64,000 nt of DNA, taken from positions 124,001 through 188,000 of the forward strand of contig NZ_JAHDTF010000008.1 of the NCBI RefSeq assembly GCF_018531465.1, read 5' to 3'. Position numbers and translations under genes: made by a program. This document shows positions 33,115 through 42,642 of this stretch, in pieces. Position 1 is the first letter of the stretch. Every line of letters starts with the position of its first letter. Origin of the DNA: Sphaerisporangium fuscum. Its GTDB lineage: Bacteria > Actinomycetota > Actinomycetes > Streptosporangiales > Streptosporangiaceae. Below the pieces are notes generated by a model. The model ran no database searches and was not told the origin of the DNA. It was given only the letters and a program-made list of their open reading frames with translations.

Positions 33115-34311
33115 TCAGGAAGTGAGGAGTGTGCCCAGGCGGGGGGCGTAGGTGGCGTGGAAGACCAGGGAGGCGGCGCCGATGGCGGCGGCGTCGGCGG
33201 CGATGGGGGAGATCTCGACCTGCACCTTGTGGAGGCGGCGGGCGAGGGGACGGGTGGCGACCGCGTCGGCGATCACCTGGCGGTAGATGCCCGCGGCCTC
33301 GTGCATCGCGGGCCCGCCGAGCACCAGCAGGTCGATGTCGAGCATGTTGACGATGCTCACGGCGGCGTCGGCGAGCCGCGCGGCCACCTCACCGATGACC
33401 TCGACGGCCAGGGGGTCGCCCGCCGCCGCGGCGGCGCAGATGGCGGCGTGGTCCGCCGGCGCCGGGACGCCGGTGGCGAGGCGGGCGCGGAAGGTGGCTT
33501 CCACGGCGCTGGGACAGCAGACCGCCTCGACGCAGCCGCGGTTGCCGCAGTAGCACTCGGGCCCCTCGGGTACGACCGTGATATGGCCGAACTCGGCCGC
33601 GTTGAGCGAGCGGCCCCGGTAGATCTGGTTGTCGAGGAACAGCCCGCCGCCGATGCCGGTGCCGAGGTAGAGGTAGGCGAAGCTCGGCGTGCTGCGGGCC
33701 AGGCCCGCCCACCGTTCTCCTATGGCGGCGGCCGAGGCGTCGTTGTCGAAGGTGACCGGGAAGCCGGTGTGCTCTTCGAGCAGGCGCTTGATGGGCACCT
33801 CGTCCCAGCCGGGCAGGCGCGGCGGGTCGTTCATCACGCCGTCGGCGTCGAGCGGCCCGGGGCAGGCGAGGCCGATGCCGAGCACCTTGCCGTCGGGCAC
33901 GCCGGCGTCCTGCAGCATGTTCCGCGCGGTGGCGGCCATCTGCCGGACGACCGCCTCGGGGGAGAGGCCCGGCCGCAGCTCGGTGTGGAGTTTCGTGACG
34001 GGTTCTCCGGCGAGGTCGGCGAGGACGTAGGAGACCTCGCCGGGGTCGAAGTGGATGCCGACGGCGTACCCGGCGGCGGGGTCGACCCGCAGGATCGTCC
34101 GGGGCTTGCCTCCGCTGGAGGGGAGCGAGCCGTCCTCGATGACGAGCCCTTCCTCCAGGAGCCTGCGCACGATGACGGAGACGGTCTGGGCGGTGAGGCC
34201 GGTGCGCTCGGCGATCTGGACGCGGCTGATGCCGTCCGACACCTGGATCGCCTCCAGTACGACGGCACGGTTGAAGGTGCCGACTTTCGGCAGGTTTGTG
34301 CCGACCTGCAT
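33115..34311 (-). CDS. ROK-family transcriptional repressor (NagC/XylR-like)
   Basis: A 398-residue protein: an N-terminal winged helix (VQIAERTGLTAQTVSVIVRRLLEEGLV), then a ROK sugar-binding domain with GIGGGLFLDN and the Zn motif CYCGNRGCVE. ATG 34311 follows AGGAGATATAC. It diverges from the sugar-importer operon across an AT-rich region holding an inverted repeat, so it is the probable repressor of the importer and alpha-mannosidase genes, released by a sugar. Confidence 0.9.
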   Translation of the reverse strand: MQVGTNLPKVGTFNRAVVLEAIQVSDGISRVQIAERTGLTAQTVSVIVRRLLEEGLVIEDGSLPSSGGKPRTILRVDPAAGYAVGIHFDPGEVSYVLADLAGEPVTKLHTELRPGLSPEAVVRQMAATARNMLQDAGVPDGKVLGIGLACPGPLDADGVMNDPPRLPGWDEVPIKRLLEEHTGFPVTFDNDASAAAIGERWAGLARSTPSFAYLYLGTGIGGGLFLDNQIYRGRSLNAAEFGHITVVPEGPECYCGNRGCVEAVCCPSAVEATFRARLATGVPAPADHAAICAAAAAGDPLAVEVIGEVAARLADAAVSIVNMLDIDLLVLGGPAMHEAAGIYRQVIADAVATRPLARRLHKVQVEISPIAADAAAIGAASLVFHATYAPRLGTLLTS

Positions 34312-34363
34312 GTATATCTCCTGGCGTCCTCGTGGTCCCCTGGCAATATCGCACAGACCGTTG

Positions 34364-34389
34364 ACTTAGTAAATCAAAAAGATTTAAGT
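34364..34389. promoter_or_regulatory. probable ROK repressor operator
   Basis: TAAATC (34370-34375) and GATTTA (34381-34386) face each other across AAAAA, with ACTTA and AAGT extensions outside. The AT-rich dyad lies between the divergent ROK repressor and importer genes and is typical of NagC/Mlc-type sites. TTGACT at 34361 could be a -35 element. Confidence 0.6.
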
Positions 34390-34507
34390 TCGCGTCACCC
34401 AAGCAACACGGCCGTAGCGAGCCGGCAGGCCACTGCCAGTACGGGGATTCGGGGCCCCGGGCTGGTCCGTCGTGGCCGGCGGGCGGATGGCCGGAGAAGG
34501 AGTCCCG

Positions 34508-35878
34508 ATGAGACGAGCGATGGTGGCTTCGGTGCTGGCGGTCGCGGTCGCCGCCACCGCGGGCGCGTGCGGCGGCGACGCGTCCGGCACGAGCGATGAC
34601 GGCGGCAAGCAGATCGAGGTGCTCTACAGGGTGGAGCCCTCCTGGCCGCACTTCGAGAAGATGATCAAGCAGGCGAAGACGCAGTTCGAATCCTCGCACA
34701 AGGGCGTGACCATCAAACTGACGGCCGTCCAGGGCACCAACGAGGACTACTACACCAAGCTCGCCCTGCTCAACCGCTCGCCGGACTCGGCCCCCGACGT
34801 GTACCTCCACGACACGTTCCAGGTGAACGCCGACGTCGCCGCCGGCAAGCTCGCCCCTCTCGACGACTACCTGAAGAACTGGCCCGACTGGAACACCCAG
34901 TACTCCGAGGCGGTCCAGCAGGCCGCCAAGGGCCCCGACGGCAAGATCTACGGCGTTCCCATCAGCACCGACACCCGCGGCCTCTGGTACAACAAGGACA
35001 TCTTCGCCAAGGCGGGCATTCAGGTGCCCTGGGAGCCGAAGACCTGGGCCGACGTGCTGACCGCCGCCCGCGCCATCAAGCAGAAGGTCCCCGGCGTCAT
35101 CCCCTTCAACATGTACTCCACCAAGCCGCTCGGCGAGGCCGCCACCATGCAGGGCTTCGAGATGCTGCTGTACGGCACCCCCGGCGGCACGCTGTACGAC
35201 GACACGCAGAAGAAGTGGGTGGCCTCCAGCAAGGGCTTCACCGACTCGCTCGGCTTCGTCAACACCGTCTACCGCGAGGGCCTCGGCCCCAAGGCCGCCG
35301 ACGCGTTCAACCCCAAGCTCGGCGAGAAGGTCGGCCAGGACTGGTTCCCCGGCGGCAAGCTCGGCATCGGCCTCGACGGCGCGTGGATGGCCGCCGCCTG
35401 GACGCCCAAGAGCACCAAGCCGTGGCCGCAGTGGACCGAGAAGATGGGCTGGACCCCCATGCCCACCCAGAACGGCCAGGCCCCCGGCGCGGTCAGCATG
35501 TCCGGCGGCTGGGTCATGGCGATGAGCTCCTACGCCAAGGACAAGAAGGACGCCTTCGACTTCATCTCCATCGCCACCGACAAGGACAACACGCTGCTGT
35601 ACTCCACCGGCTCCGGTGACCTGGCCCCGCGCAAGGACGTCGCCGCCGATCCGAAGTACACCGCCGACAACCCCAGCGTGAAGTTCTGGACCGACCTCGC
35701 CTCGGTGACGCACTACCGCCCCGCTTACGAGGTCTACCCCAAGGTCTCGGCGGAGGTGCAGAAGGCCATGGAGGCCGTCACCACCGGCTCCAAGACCCCC
35801 GAGCAGGCGGCCAAGGAGTACGCCGACGCGCTGCCCGCCGTCGCGGGCGGCCCCGACAAGGTCGTCTCCGGCTCATGA
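34508..35878 (+). CDS. sugar ABC transporter substrate-binding lipoprotein
   Basis: A 456-residue family 1 solute-binding protein. The signal ends in AGAC with Cys21 as lipid attachment site, followed by a flexible Gly/Asp/Ser linker. The domain carries GKIYGVPISTDTRGLWYNKDIF and the WFPGGKLGIGLDG...W block common in sugar-binding proteins. ATG 34508 has AGAAGGAG upstream. It is the first gene of the importer/alpha-mannosidase operon and overlaps the first permease. Confidence 0.93.
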   Translation: MRRAMVASVLAVAVAATAGACGGDASGTSDDGGKQIEVLYRVEPSWPHFEKMIKQAKTQFESSHKGVTIKLTAVQGTNEDYYTKLALLNRSPDSAPDVYLHDTFQVNADVAAGKLAPLDDYLKNWPDWNTQYSEAVQQAAKGPDGKIYGVPISTDTRGLWYNKDIFAKAGIQVPWEPKTWADVLTAARAIKQKVPGVIPFNMYSTKPLGEAATMQGFEMLLYGTPGGTLYDDTQKKWVASSKGFTDSLGFVNTVYREGLGPKAADAFNPKLGEKVGQDWFPGGKLGIGLDGAWMAAAWTPKSTKPWPQWTEKMGWTPMPTQNGQAPGAVSMSGGWVMAMSSYAKDKKDAFDFISIATDKDNTLLYSTGSGDLAPRKDVAADPKYTADNPSVKFWTDLASVTHYRPAYEVYPKVSAEVQKAMEAVTTGSKTPEQAAKEYADALPAVAGGPDKVVSGS

Positions 35879-36804
35879 CGATCACCACCGTGACCCCGTC
35901 GCGGCCGGCGCGGCTCCCCGACCAGGGGAAGCCGCGCCGGCGGCCCGGCCCGGCGCTGCGGCGGCTGCTCCCGCTCCTGCCCGCGCTGGCCCTGCTCGTG
36001 CTCTTCATGGCCGGCCCCATCCTGTGGAGCGTCTACATCGCCTTCACCAACGAGACGCTCACCGGCTCGGCGTCGGTGAACTCCCGGTTCGTGGGCGTGG
36101 CCAACTTCGTCAAGCTGTTCGGCGACGACGCCTTCCGCAACTCCTTCCTCCTCACGTTCGTGTTCGTGATCGGCTCGGCGGTCGTCGGGCAGAACACTCT
36201 CGGCCTGATCATCGCGCTGCTGCAGCGCGGGCGCGGCCGGGCGGTCAGGAGCGTGGTGAACGGCGTCGTCATCGCCGCCTGGGTGATGCCCGAGGTGGTC
36301 GCCGCCGCGTGCTGGTTCTCCTTCCTGTCGGAGGAGGGCACGCTGAACGAGTTCCTCGGCGTGTTCGGGGTCTCGCAGGACTGGCTGTACAGCGCCCCCA
36401 TGGTGGCGATCATCCTGGCCAACATCTGGCGCGGCACCGCGTTCTCGATGCTGGTCTACTCGGCGGCGCTGTCGGAGGTGCCCGGCGACCTGCTGGAGGC
36501 GGCGGCGGTCGACGGCGCGAGCGGCTGGCGGCGGTTCACCAACGTGACGCTGCCGCTGATCCGCCGCTCCATCCTGTCGAACCTCATGCTCATCACCCTG
36601 CAGACGCTGGCGAGCTTCGGCCTGATCTACGCCCTAACCGGCGGCGGGCCCGGCACGGCGAGCCAGACCACCCCGCTCTACATGTACGAGCAGGCCTTCC
36701 GCTACTTCGAGATCGGGTACGGCAGCGCGATGGCGCTGGTGCTGCTGGTCATCGGAGCGGTGTTCTCCCTGGTCTACCTGCGGCTGATCAAGGTGGAGGC
36801 CTGA
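35875..36804 (+). CDS. sugar ABC transporter permease (MalF type)
   Basis: A 309-residue permease with six predicted helices. The EAA loop reads EVPGDLLEAAAVDGASGWRRFTNVTLPLI (in parts), the docking point for the ATPase. Start ATG 35875 overlaps the lipoprotein stop; its own stop overlaps the next start (TGATG). No ATPase gene is in this operon, so a shared MsiK-type ATPase elsewhere is likely, as in other actinomycetes. Confidence 0.92.
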   Translation: MTITTVTPSRPARLPDQGKPRRRPGPALRRLLPLLPALALLVLFMAGPILWSVYIAFTNETLTGSASVNSRFVGVANFVKLFGDDAFRNSFLLTFVFVIGSAVVGQNTLGLIIALLQRGRGRAVRSVVNGVVIAAWVMPEVVAAACWFSFLSEEGTLNEFLGVFGVSQDWLYSAPMVAIILANIWRGTAFSMLVYSAALSEVPGDLLEAAAVDGASGWRRFTNVTLPLIRRSILSNLMLITLQTLASFGLIYALTGGGPGTASQTTPLYMYEQAFRYFEIGYGSAMALVLLVIGAVFSLVYLRLIKVEA

Positions 36805-37625
36805 TGACCCGCGCGGCCGCCCGTGTCGCGGCGCTCGTCTCGCTCGTGGTGATCACGCTGGCGTTCGTCGGCCCGTTCCTGTGGCTGGTGCTCGCCTCCC
36901 TGCAACCCGACGCGAGCCTGGTCGCCAAGCCCACCTTCCGGTTCTCCTTCAGGAACTTCGCCGCGGTGCTCGACTGGGAGACCGTCTACCGGCCGGTGCT
37001 CAACTCCATCGTCATCTCCGGCGCCACCGCGATCCTCACCGTGGTCGTGTCCGGGCTCGCGGCCTACCCGCTCTCCCGGTACAAGCTGCGCTTCAAGCGG
37101 CACTTCATGCTGACGCTGCTGTTCACGACCGGGCTGCCGGTCACGGCGGTGATGGTGCCGGTGTACTCGATGTTCTTCCGGTTCAACCTGTACGGCTCGG
37201 TCCCGGCGATGGTGCTGTTCCTGACGGCCAGCGCGCTGCCGTTCTCCATCTGGATGATGAAGAACTTCATGGACGGCGTGCCGGTGAGCCTGGAGGAGGC
37301 CGCCTGGGTCGACGGCGCCGGATGGGTGCAGTCGCTGGCCCGCGTCGTGACCCCGCTGATGGCCCCGGGCGTCGCCGTCGTCGCGATCTTCGTCTTCGTC
37401 GGCCAGTGGGGGAACTTCTTCGTCCCCTTCGTGCTGCTCGACACGCCCGAGAAGCAACCGGCCGCCGTCACCATCTACACCTTCTTCTCCCAGTACGGCC
37501 AGGCCGCCTACGGTGAGCTCGCCGCGTTTTCGATCATCTACACCGCCCCGGCGGTGATCCTCTACGTCGCCGTCAACAAGTACCTCGCCGGATCGTTCAG
37601 CTTCGCCGGATCAGTGAAGGGTTGA
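36804..37625 (+). CDS. sugar ABC transporter permease (MalG type)
   Basis: A 273-residue permease with six helices and the EAA motif VSLEEAAWVDGAGWVQSLARVVTPLM. It pairs with the upstream permease as the membrane channel. The following alpha-mannosidase starts three bases after its stop, so sugar import and hydrolysis are co-expressed. Confidence 0.92.
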   Translation: MTRAAARVAALVSLVVITLAFVGPFLWLVLASLQPDASLVAKPTFRFSFRNFAAVLDWETVYRPVLNSIVISGATAILTVVVSGLAAYPLSRYKLRFKRHFMLTLLFTTGLPVTAVMVPVYSMFFRFNLYGSVPAMVLFLTASALPFSIWMMKNFMDGVPVSLEEAAWVDGAGWVQSLARVVTPLMAPGVAVVAIFVFVGQWGNFFVPFVLLDTPEKQPAAVTIYTFFSQYGQAAYGELAAFSIIYTAPAVILYVAVNKYLAGSFSFAGSVKG

Positions 37626-37628
37626 CCC

Positions 37629-40600
37629 TTGCGTATCACCAGCGTCGAATCCACCGAGCTCTTCGTCGAATCCGGCCAGGTGGTCCGGGTGCACCTCGAG
37701 GGGCCTCCCGGCGAGGTCGAGGTCCGGGTGACCGGTCCCGGCGTGACGGGCGCGAGCCGTACGGCCGAGCGCCCCGCCGAGGTGGCCGTCTCGGCGGAGG
37801 CCGCGCCCGGCACCCGCGTCCCCATCGAGGTGGTGGCCGGCGACGCGGTCGCGACCGGCGAGCTGGTGGTCGCCGAACCCGGCTGGACGGTGTGGATGGT
37901 GCCGCACTTCCACTACGACCCGGTGTGGTGGAACACCCAGGCCGCCTACACCACCACCTGGGACGACGCCGGCGAGGTCGCCCAGGAGTTCCGTGGTGAC
38001 AGGCAGAACGCGGGGTTCGCCCTGATGCGCGAGCACCTGGAGACCGCCCGCCGCGACCCCGACTACAAGTTCGTGCTCGCCGAGGTCGACTACCTCAAGC
38101 CCTACTGGGACGCCCACCCCGAGGACCGCGACCACCTGCGGCGGCTGCTCGCCGAGGGCCGGGTCGAGCTGATGGGCGGCACCTACAACGAGCCCAACAC
38201 CAACCTCACCTCCGCCGAGTCGACGATCCGCAACATCGTCTACGGCGTCGGTTTCCAGCGCGACGTCGTCGGCGGCGACCCGGCGACCGCCTGGCAGCTC
38301 GACGTGTTCGGGCACGACCCGCAGTTCCCCGGGCTGCTCGCCGAGGCCGGGCTGACGTCCAGCTCCTGGGCCCGCGGCCCGCACCACCAGTGGGGCCCCA
38401 TGCTCACCGGCCGCGACCTGGAGCGGGACGGCTTCGGGTACCCCGACGGCATGCAGTTCCCGGCGGAGTTCGAGTGGCTGTCGCCGTCCGGCAAGGGCGT
38501 GCTCACCCACTACATGCCCGCCCACTACAGCGCCGGCTGGTGGCTCGACTCCTCACCCGACCTCGCCACCGCCGAGGAGGCGGTGTACCAGCTGTTCCTG
38601 CGGCTGAAGCAGGTCGCGGCCACGCCCAACCTGCTGCTGCCGATGGGCACCGACTACTCGCCACCCAACAAGTGGGTCACCGAGATCCACCGCCACTGGA
38701 ACGCCCGCTACGTCTCGCCGCGGTTCGTCGTCGGACTGCCGAAGGAGTTCTTCGCGGCCGTCCGCTCGTCGCTGCCGGCCGCCTCGCCGCAGACCCGCGA
38801 CATGAACCCGGTCTACACCGGCAAGGACGTCTCGTTCATCGACACCAAGCAGGCCCAGCGGTCGGCCGAGTCGCTGGTCGTCGACGCCGAGAAGTTCGCC
38901 ACGATCGCCGCCCTCACCACCGGCGCCCGCTACCCGCACGCCGCCCTCGACAAGGCCTGGCGCCAGCTGGTGTACGGCGCGCACCACGACGCGATCACCG
39001 GCTCGGAGTCCGACCAGGTGTACCTCGACCTGCTCACCGGCTGGCGCGAGGCCCACGACGTCGGCGAGGGCGTGCTGAAGGCCTCGCTCGGCGAGCTGAC
39101 CGCCCGTGTCGACACGCGCGGCGACGGCCTCGCCGTGGTGGTGTGGAACCCCTCGTCCTGGGAGCGCACCGACATCGTCCGGGTACGGCTGACGCCGCCC
39201 GCCGCGGGCGCGTACGGCGTCCGCGTCACCGACGCCGACGGCGGCGAGCTGCCCGTGCTGCTGGAGAACGCCGAGTACCGCGAGGACGGCGGGCTCGCCG
39301 CCGTCGACGTCGTCCTGGTCGCGCGGGCCGTGCCGCCGCTCGGCTGCCGCACCCTGCGCGCCGAGCCGGTCGCCGACGAGCGTCCGGTCGGCTGGACCGC
39401 CCGCGACGGCGTACGGATCGCCTCCGCGACCCACGTCGTGGAGGTCGACCCGGCGCGCGGCGGCTGCGTGTCGCGGTTCCGCGACGTGGCCCGCGACCGC
39501 GACCTGCTCCAGCCGGGCCGGGTGGGCAACGAGCTGCTGGTGTACGACGAGTACCCCGCGCACCCCCAGTTCCACGAAGGTCCCTGGCACCTGGTGCCCA
39601 AGGGCACCGTCACCGGGTCGGCCGCACGGCCCGCCGAGTCCGTCCAGGCCGAGACGTGCGCGCTGGGCGAGCGCGTCACCGTCACCGGCCGCGTCGGCCC
39701 CGTGCGGTACACCCAGCGGATCACCCTCTGGCACGGCCTCGACCGGGTCGACTGCGTCACCCACGTGGACGAGTTCGACGGCGCCGACCAGCTCGTCCGC
39801 CTCCGCTGGCCGGCCCGCGTGCCCGGCGCGCTCCCGGTGAGCGAGGTCGGGGACGCCGTGGTCGGGCGCGGCTTCGGCCTGATCGACGTCGACTCCGGCG
39901 AGCACCCGTGGACCCTCGACAACCCGGCCGGCAACTGGATCGCGCTGTCGTCCACCGCCAGGGTCGCCCTGCGCGGCGATGACGGCGAGCGCGTCGGCGA
40001 CCGCGCCATCGGCATCGCCGAGATCATCGGCGGCGAGCCGCGCGACCTCGCCGCCGCGCTGGTGCGCAAGGGGGTGACCGCCACCTGCTCCAGCGCCCCC
40101 GGCCGCCGGTACGGCGACCTCACCGTCGACTCCAACCTGCCCGACGTCCGGATCGCCCTCGGCACGCCGGAGGACAACCCGTTCGTCGCGCAGGTGCTCC
40201 AGGCCGCCGAGCCCGAGTACGCCGAGCTGCTGCGCGAACGGCTGGCCTCCGCCGGCCGCGCGCGGGTCTGGGTGCCGGCGTCCGAGCCGCTGGAGAAGGT
40301 GTGGGTGCCGAGCGCAGACCTGACCGGGCCGCGCGCGCTGCCGGTGCTGATCGTCGCGGGGGAGGGCGCCGCCGAGGAGCTCGTCGCCGATCTCGACGAC
40401 GCCGTCATCGAGGTGACCCAGCCGTCCGCGCTCGCCGTCCTCACCGAGCCGGCCCTGGACGACTACACCTTCGGCGTCATCAACCGCGGCGTCCCGGGCT
40501 TCGCGGTCGACTCCGGCGGCTCCCTGCACCTGTCGCTCATGCGCTCGTGCACCGGCTGGCCGTCCGGCGTGTGGATCGACCCGCCGCGGCGCACCACCCC

Positions 40601-41801
40601 CGACGGGGCGAACTTCCAGCTCCAGCACTGGACGCACTCCTTCGAGTACTCCCTGGTCACCGGGCCGGGCGACTGGCGCGCGACCGGCATGGTGACCCAG
40701 GGGCACGACGTCAACCACCCCCTGTCCGCCGTCCCGGCCGACCCGCACGAGGGGGAGCTGGCGGCCACCACGTCGTTCCTCGCCGTCGAGCCCGCCGGCG
40801 CGGTGGTGCTCGCCGCGCTCAAGCCCGCCGGCAACCCGCTGGCCTCCGGCAGGGAGGCGGGCGAGGTGGACGGCGTCACGCTGCGGCTGTACGAGGCGTC
40901 CGGCGACCAGGTGACCGCCGCCGTCCGCACCGCGCTGCCCGTCGGTGGCGCGCACCGCGCCGACCTGCTCGAACGCCCGCTGTCCGCCCTGTCCCTCGAC
41001 GCCGTCGAGCTGAACGGCATGGAGATCGCGACCGTCACGGCCGAGGCTCGCGGGGCGGCGTCCGGGACGGTGGCGCTGGGGCCGGAGGCCGAGCCGTACC
41101 AGCCCGTCTACACGAGGTACTGGCTGAACAACACCGGGCCCGCCCCGGCCGGGAACATCCCGGTGGCCGTCCACCTGTCGGAGTCCGGCCTCGCCGTCTC
41201 CGGGCCCGTCGAACCGGTCGTGTCCGTCGCCTCCGGGCTCACCGAGGCGGAGGTGTCCGGCGTGGTCACCGTGCTGCCGCCCGAGGGGTGGACCTGCGAG
41301 CCCGCCGAACGGCCCTACGTCCTCGCGCCCGGCGGCCACGCGGCCTTCCCGGTGCGGGTCGTCCCGCCCGACGGCGCCGAGCCGGGCGAGTACTGGCTGC
41401 GTGCCCGCACCACCTACGGCGGCCAGGTGTACGAGGACGTCACGCGGCTGTACGTGGGCGAGCGCCGGGCCGCCGGCCTGGAGGTCGACCTGCGGACGCC
41501 CCGCGTACGGCTCGCGCCCGGCGGCCCGGACTCCACCGGGGCCGTGGAGGTGCTGCTCCGCTCGGAGGCCCGCGGCGAGGTGTCCGTGCAGGCGCAGCTC
41601 ATCAGCCCCTGGCACACCTTCGAGCTGGTCCCCGAGTGGAACACCGGCGTGGTCGTCCCGGCCCGTGGTGAGGCCCTGCTCCGCTTCGTCCTGCAGGTGC
41701 CGCCCGGTACGCGGCCGGGACGCTGGTGGGCCGTCGTCAAGCTCGCCTGCGCCGGGTGGCTGCACTACACCGAGGCCGTGGAGATCGAGGTGCGGGCATG
41801 A
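37629..41801 (+). CDS. alpha-mannosidase, GH38 family, multidomain
   Basis: A 1390-residue enzyme, longer than the usual 850-1050. After an 85-residue beta-rich region the GH38 catalytic domain begins with VPHFHYDPVWW (91-101, zinc-binding HxHxD) and contains AWQLDVFGHDPQFPGLL, where Asp225 is the predicted nucleophile and His229 a metal ligand. The middle and C-terminal beta domains follow, and about 1190-1290 (PPEGWTCEPAERPYVLAPGG) resembles an NPCBM-associated NEW3 domain. No signal peptide, so it should cleave imported mannosides in the cytoplasm. TTG 37629 is used with GAAGGG upstream. Confidence 0.9.
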   Translation: MRITSVESTELFVESGQVVRVHLEGPPGEVEVRVTGPGVTGASRTAERPAEVAVSAEAAPGTRVPIEVVAGDAVATGELVVAEPGWTVWMVPHFHYDPVWWNTQAAYTTTWDDAGEVAQEFRGDRQNAGFALMREHLETARRDPDYKFVLAEVDYLKPYWDAHPEDRDHLRRLLAEGRVELMGGTYNEPNTNLTSAESTIRNIVYGVGFQRDVVGGDPATAWQLDVFGHDPQFPGLLAEAGLTSSSWARGPHHQWGPMLTGRDLERDGFGYPDGMQFPAEFEWLSPSGKGVLTHYMPAHYSAGWWLDSSPDLATAEEAVYQLFLRLKQVAATPNLLLPMGTDYSPPNKWVTEIHRHWNARYVSPRFVVGLPKEFFAAVRSSLPAASPQTRDMNPVYTGKDVSFIDTKQAQRSAESLVVDAEKFATIAALTTGARYPHAALDKAWRQLVYGAHHDAITGSESDQVYLDLLTGWREAHDVGEGVLKASLGELTARVDTRGDGLAVVVWNPSSWERTDIVRVRLTPPAAGAYGVRVTDADGGELPVLLENAEYREDGGLAAVDVVLVARAVPPLGCRTLRAEPVADERPVGWTARDGVRIASATHVVEVDPARGGCVSRFRDVARDRDLLQPGRVGNELLVYDEYPAHPQFHEGPWHLVPKGTVTGSAARPAESVQAETCALGERVTVTGRVGPVRYTQRITLWHGLDRVDCVTHVDEFDGADQLVRLRWPARVPGALPVSEVGDAVVGRGFGLIDVDSGEHPWTLDNPAGNWIALSSTARVALRGDDGERVGDRAIGIAEIIGGEPRDLAAALVRKGVTATCSSAPGRRYGDLTVDSNLPDVRIALGTPEDNPFVAQVLQAAEPEYAELLRERLASAGRARVWVPASEPLEKVWVPSADLTGPRALPVLIVAGEGAAEELVADLDDAVIEVTQPSALAVLTEPALDDYTFGVINRGVPGFAVDSGGSLHLSLMRSCTGWPSGVWIDPPRRTTPDGANFQLQHWTHSFEYSLVTGPGDWRATGMVTQGHDVNHPLSAVPADPHEGELAATTSFLAVEPAGAVVLAALKPAGNPLASGREAGEVDGVTLRLYEASGDQVTAAVRTALPVGGAHRADLLERPLSALSLDAVELNGMEIATVTAEARGAASGTVALGPEAEPYQPVYTRYWLNNTGPAPAGNIPVAVHLSESGLAVSGPVEPVVSVASGLTEAEVSGVVTVLPPEGWTCEPAERPYVLAPGGHAAFPVRVVPPDGAEPGEYWLRARTTYGGQVYEDVTRLYVGERRAAGLEVDLRTPRVRLAPGGPDSTGAVEVLLRSEARGEVSVQAQLISPWHTFELVPEWNTGVVVPARGEALLRFVLQVPPGTRPGRWWAVVKLACAGWLHYTEAVEIEVRA

Positions 41802-41829
41802 CCGGTGCCCGTGAGGAAGGGGTGCGCCC

Positions 41830-42600
41830 GTGACCTCGCTCGCCGTCGTCGCGGCGGAGGTGGGGGACCGGGTCGTCACGGTGGCCCAGGTCGACGCCCG
41901 GGAGGCGGAGTTGCGCGCCGGGCCGCTGGCCTCGCGCCTGCCGCATCCGCACAGCGCGGAGGGGCGCAACCTGCGCCGCTGGCTGGTCCAGATGCTGGTG
42001 ACCGAGGCCCTCGTCGAGGACGAGGCGGCCGCCCTCGGGCTCGTGGCGCCCGCCGCCCCGCCGCCGCCCGCGCCGCTCACCCTGCCCGCCGCGCTCCGCA
42101 CCGGAGGCGTCGTCGCCGCCGTGACCGCGTCGATGCCGCTCGCGCGGGCCCTGCGCGACGCGGTGACGGCCGGGGTGGACGTGCCCGAGGACGAGGTCCG
42201 CGGGTACTACGACCGCAACCTCGACAGGTTCACCGATCCCGAGGTCCGGCACGTCAGCCGGCTGCGGGGGCAGGGGGAGTCGTCCCTCGGGCCGGTGCGG
42301 CGGGGCGAGCTGACGGGCGCGCTGGAGGAGGCCGTCTTCTCGGCCGAGGAGGGGGAGGTCGTCGGCCCCGTCGAGGGGCCGGGTGGCCCGTGGACGCTGC
42401 GCGTGGACCGGATACGGCCGGGCGGGCGCAGGCCGTACGAGACGGTGCGCGAGGGCATCGCCCGCGAGCTGACCTCCGTGGCGGTGGACCAGGCCTTCGC
42501 CGGGTGGCTGGAGCGCCGCTACGCGGAGAAGGTACGACTCTGGGCGGGTTTCGAGCATCCCGCCGATCCCCACCACGCGGACGCCACCCACCGCCACTGA
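41830..42600 (+). CDS. parvulin/SurA-like protein, cytoplasmic, degenerate
   Basis: A 256-residue protein. Residues 1-60 (VGDRVVTVAQVDAREAEL... LVQMLVTEALVEDEA) resemble SurA/PpiC N-terminal chaperone helices; about 130-215 (EDEVRGYYDRNLDRFTDPEVRHVSRL ... AVFSAEEGEVVGPVEGPGGPWTLRVDRI) match a shortened parvulin PPIase domain. There is no signal peptide or lipobox, unlike periplasmic relatives, so it is probably a cytoplasmic folding helper. GTG 41830 follows GGAAGGGG. It is the last gene of the mannosidase operon, and assisting the very large mannosidase is an attractive but unproven role. Confidence 0.65.
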   Translation: MTSLAVVAAEVGDRVVTVAQVDAREAELRAGPLASRLPHPHSAEGRNLRRWLVQMLVTEALVEDEAAALGLVAPAAPPPPAPLTLPAALRTGGVVAAVTASMPLARALRDAVTAGVDVPEDEVRGYYDRNLDRFTDPEVRHVSRLRGQGESSLGPVRRGELTGALEEAVFSAEEGEVVGPVEGPGGPWTLRVDRIRPGGRRPYETVREGIARELTSVAVDQAFAGWLERRYAEKVRLWAGFEHPADPHHADATHRH

Positions 42601-42603
42601 CGG

Positions 42604-42636
42604 GAGGAGCCCGGTGCCGCCGGTGCCGGGCTCCTC
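42604..42636. terminator. bidirectional terminator hairpin
   Basis: An 11-bp perfect stem (GAGGAGCCCGG / CCGGGCTCCTC) with an 11-base loop lies exactly between the convergent parvulin-like and methyltransferase genes. Confidence 0.75.
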
Positions 42637-42642
42637 TCGTGG

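Noticed and set aside
38553..42101. A very long minus-strand open frame of 1182 codons
   Set aside because: It is antisense to the GH38 gene, lacks domains and is Arg/Gly/Val-rich low complexity, the usual mirror of a GC-rich gene. The plus strand has clear catalytic motifs.
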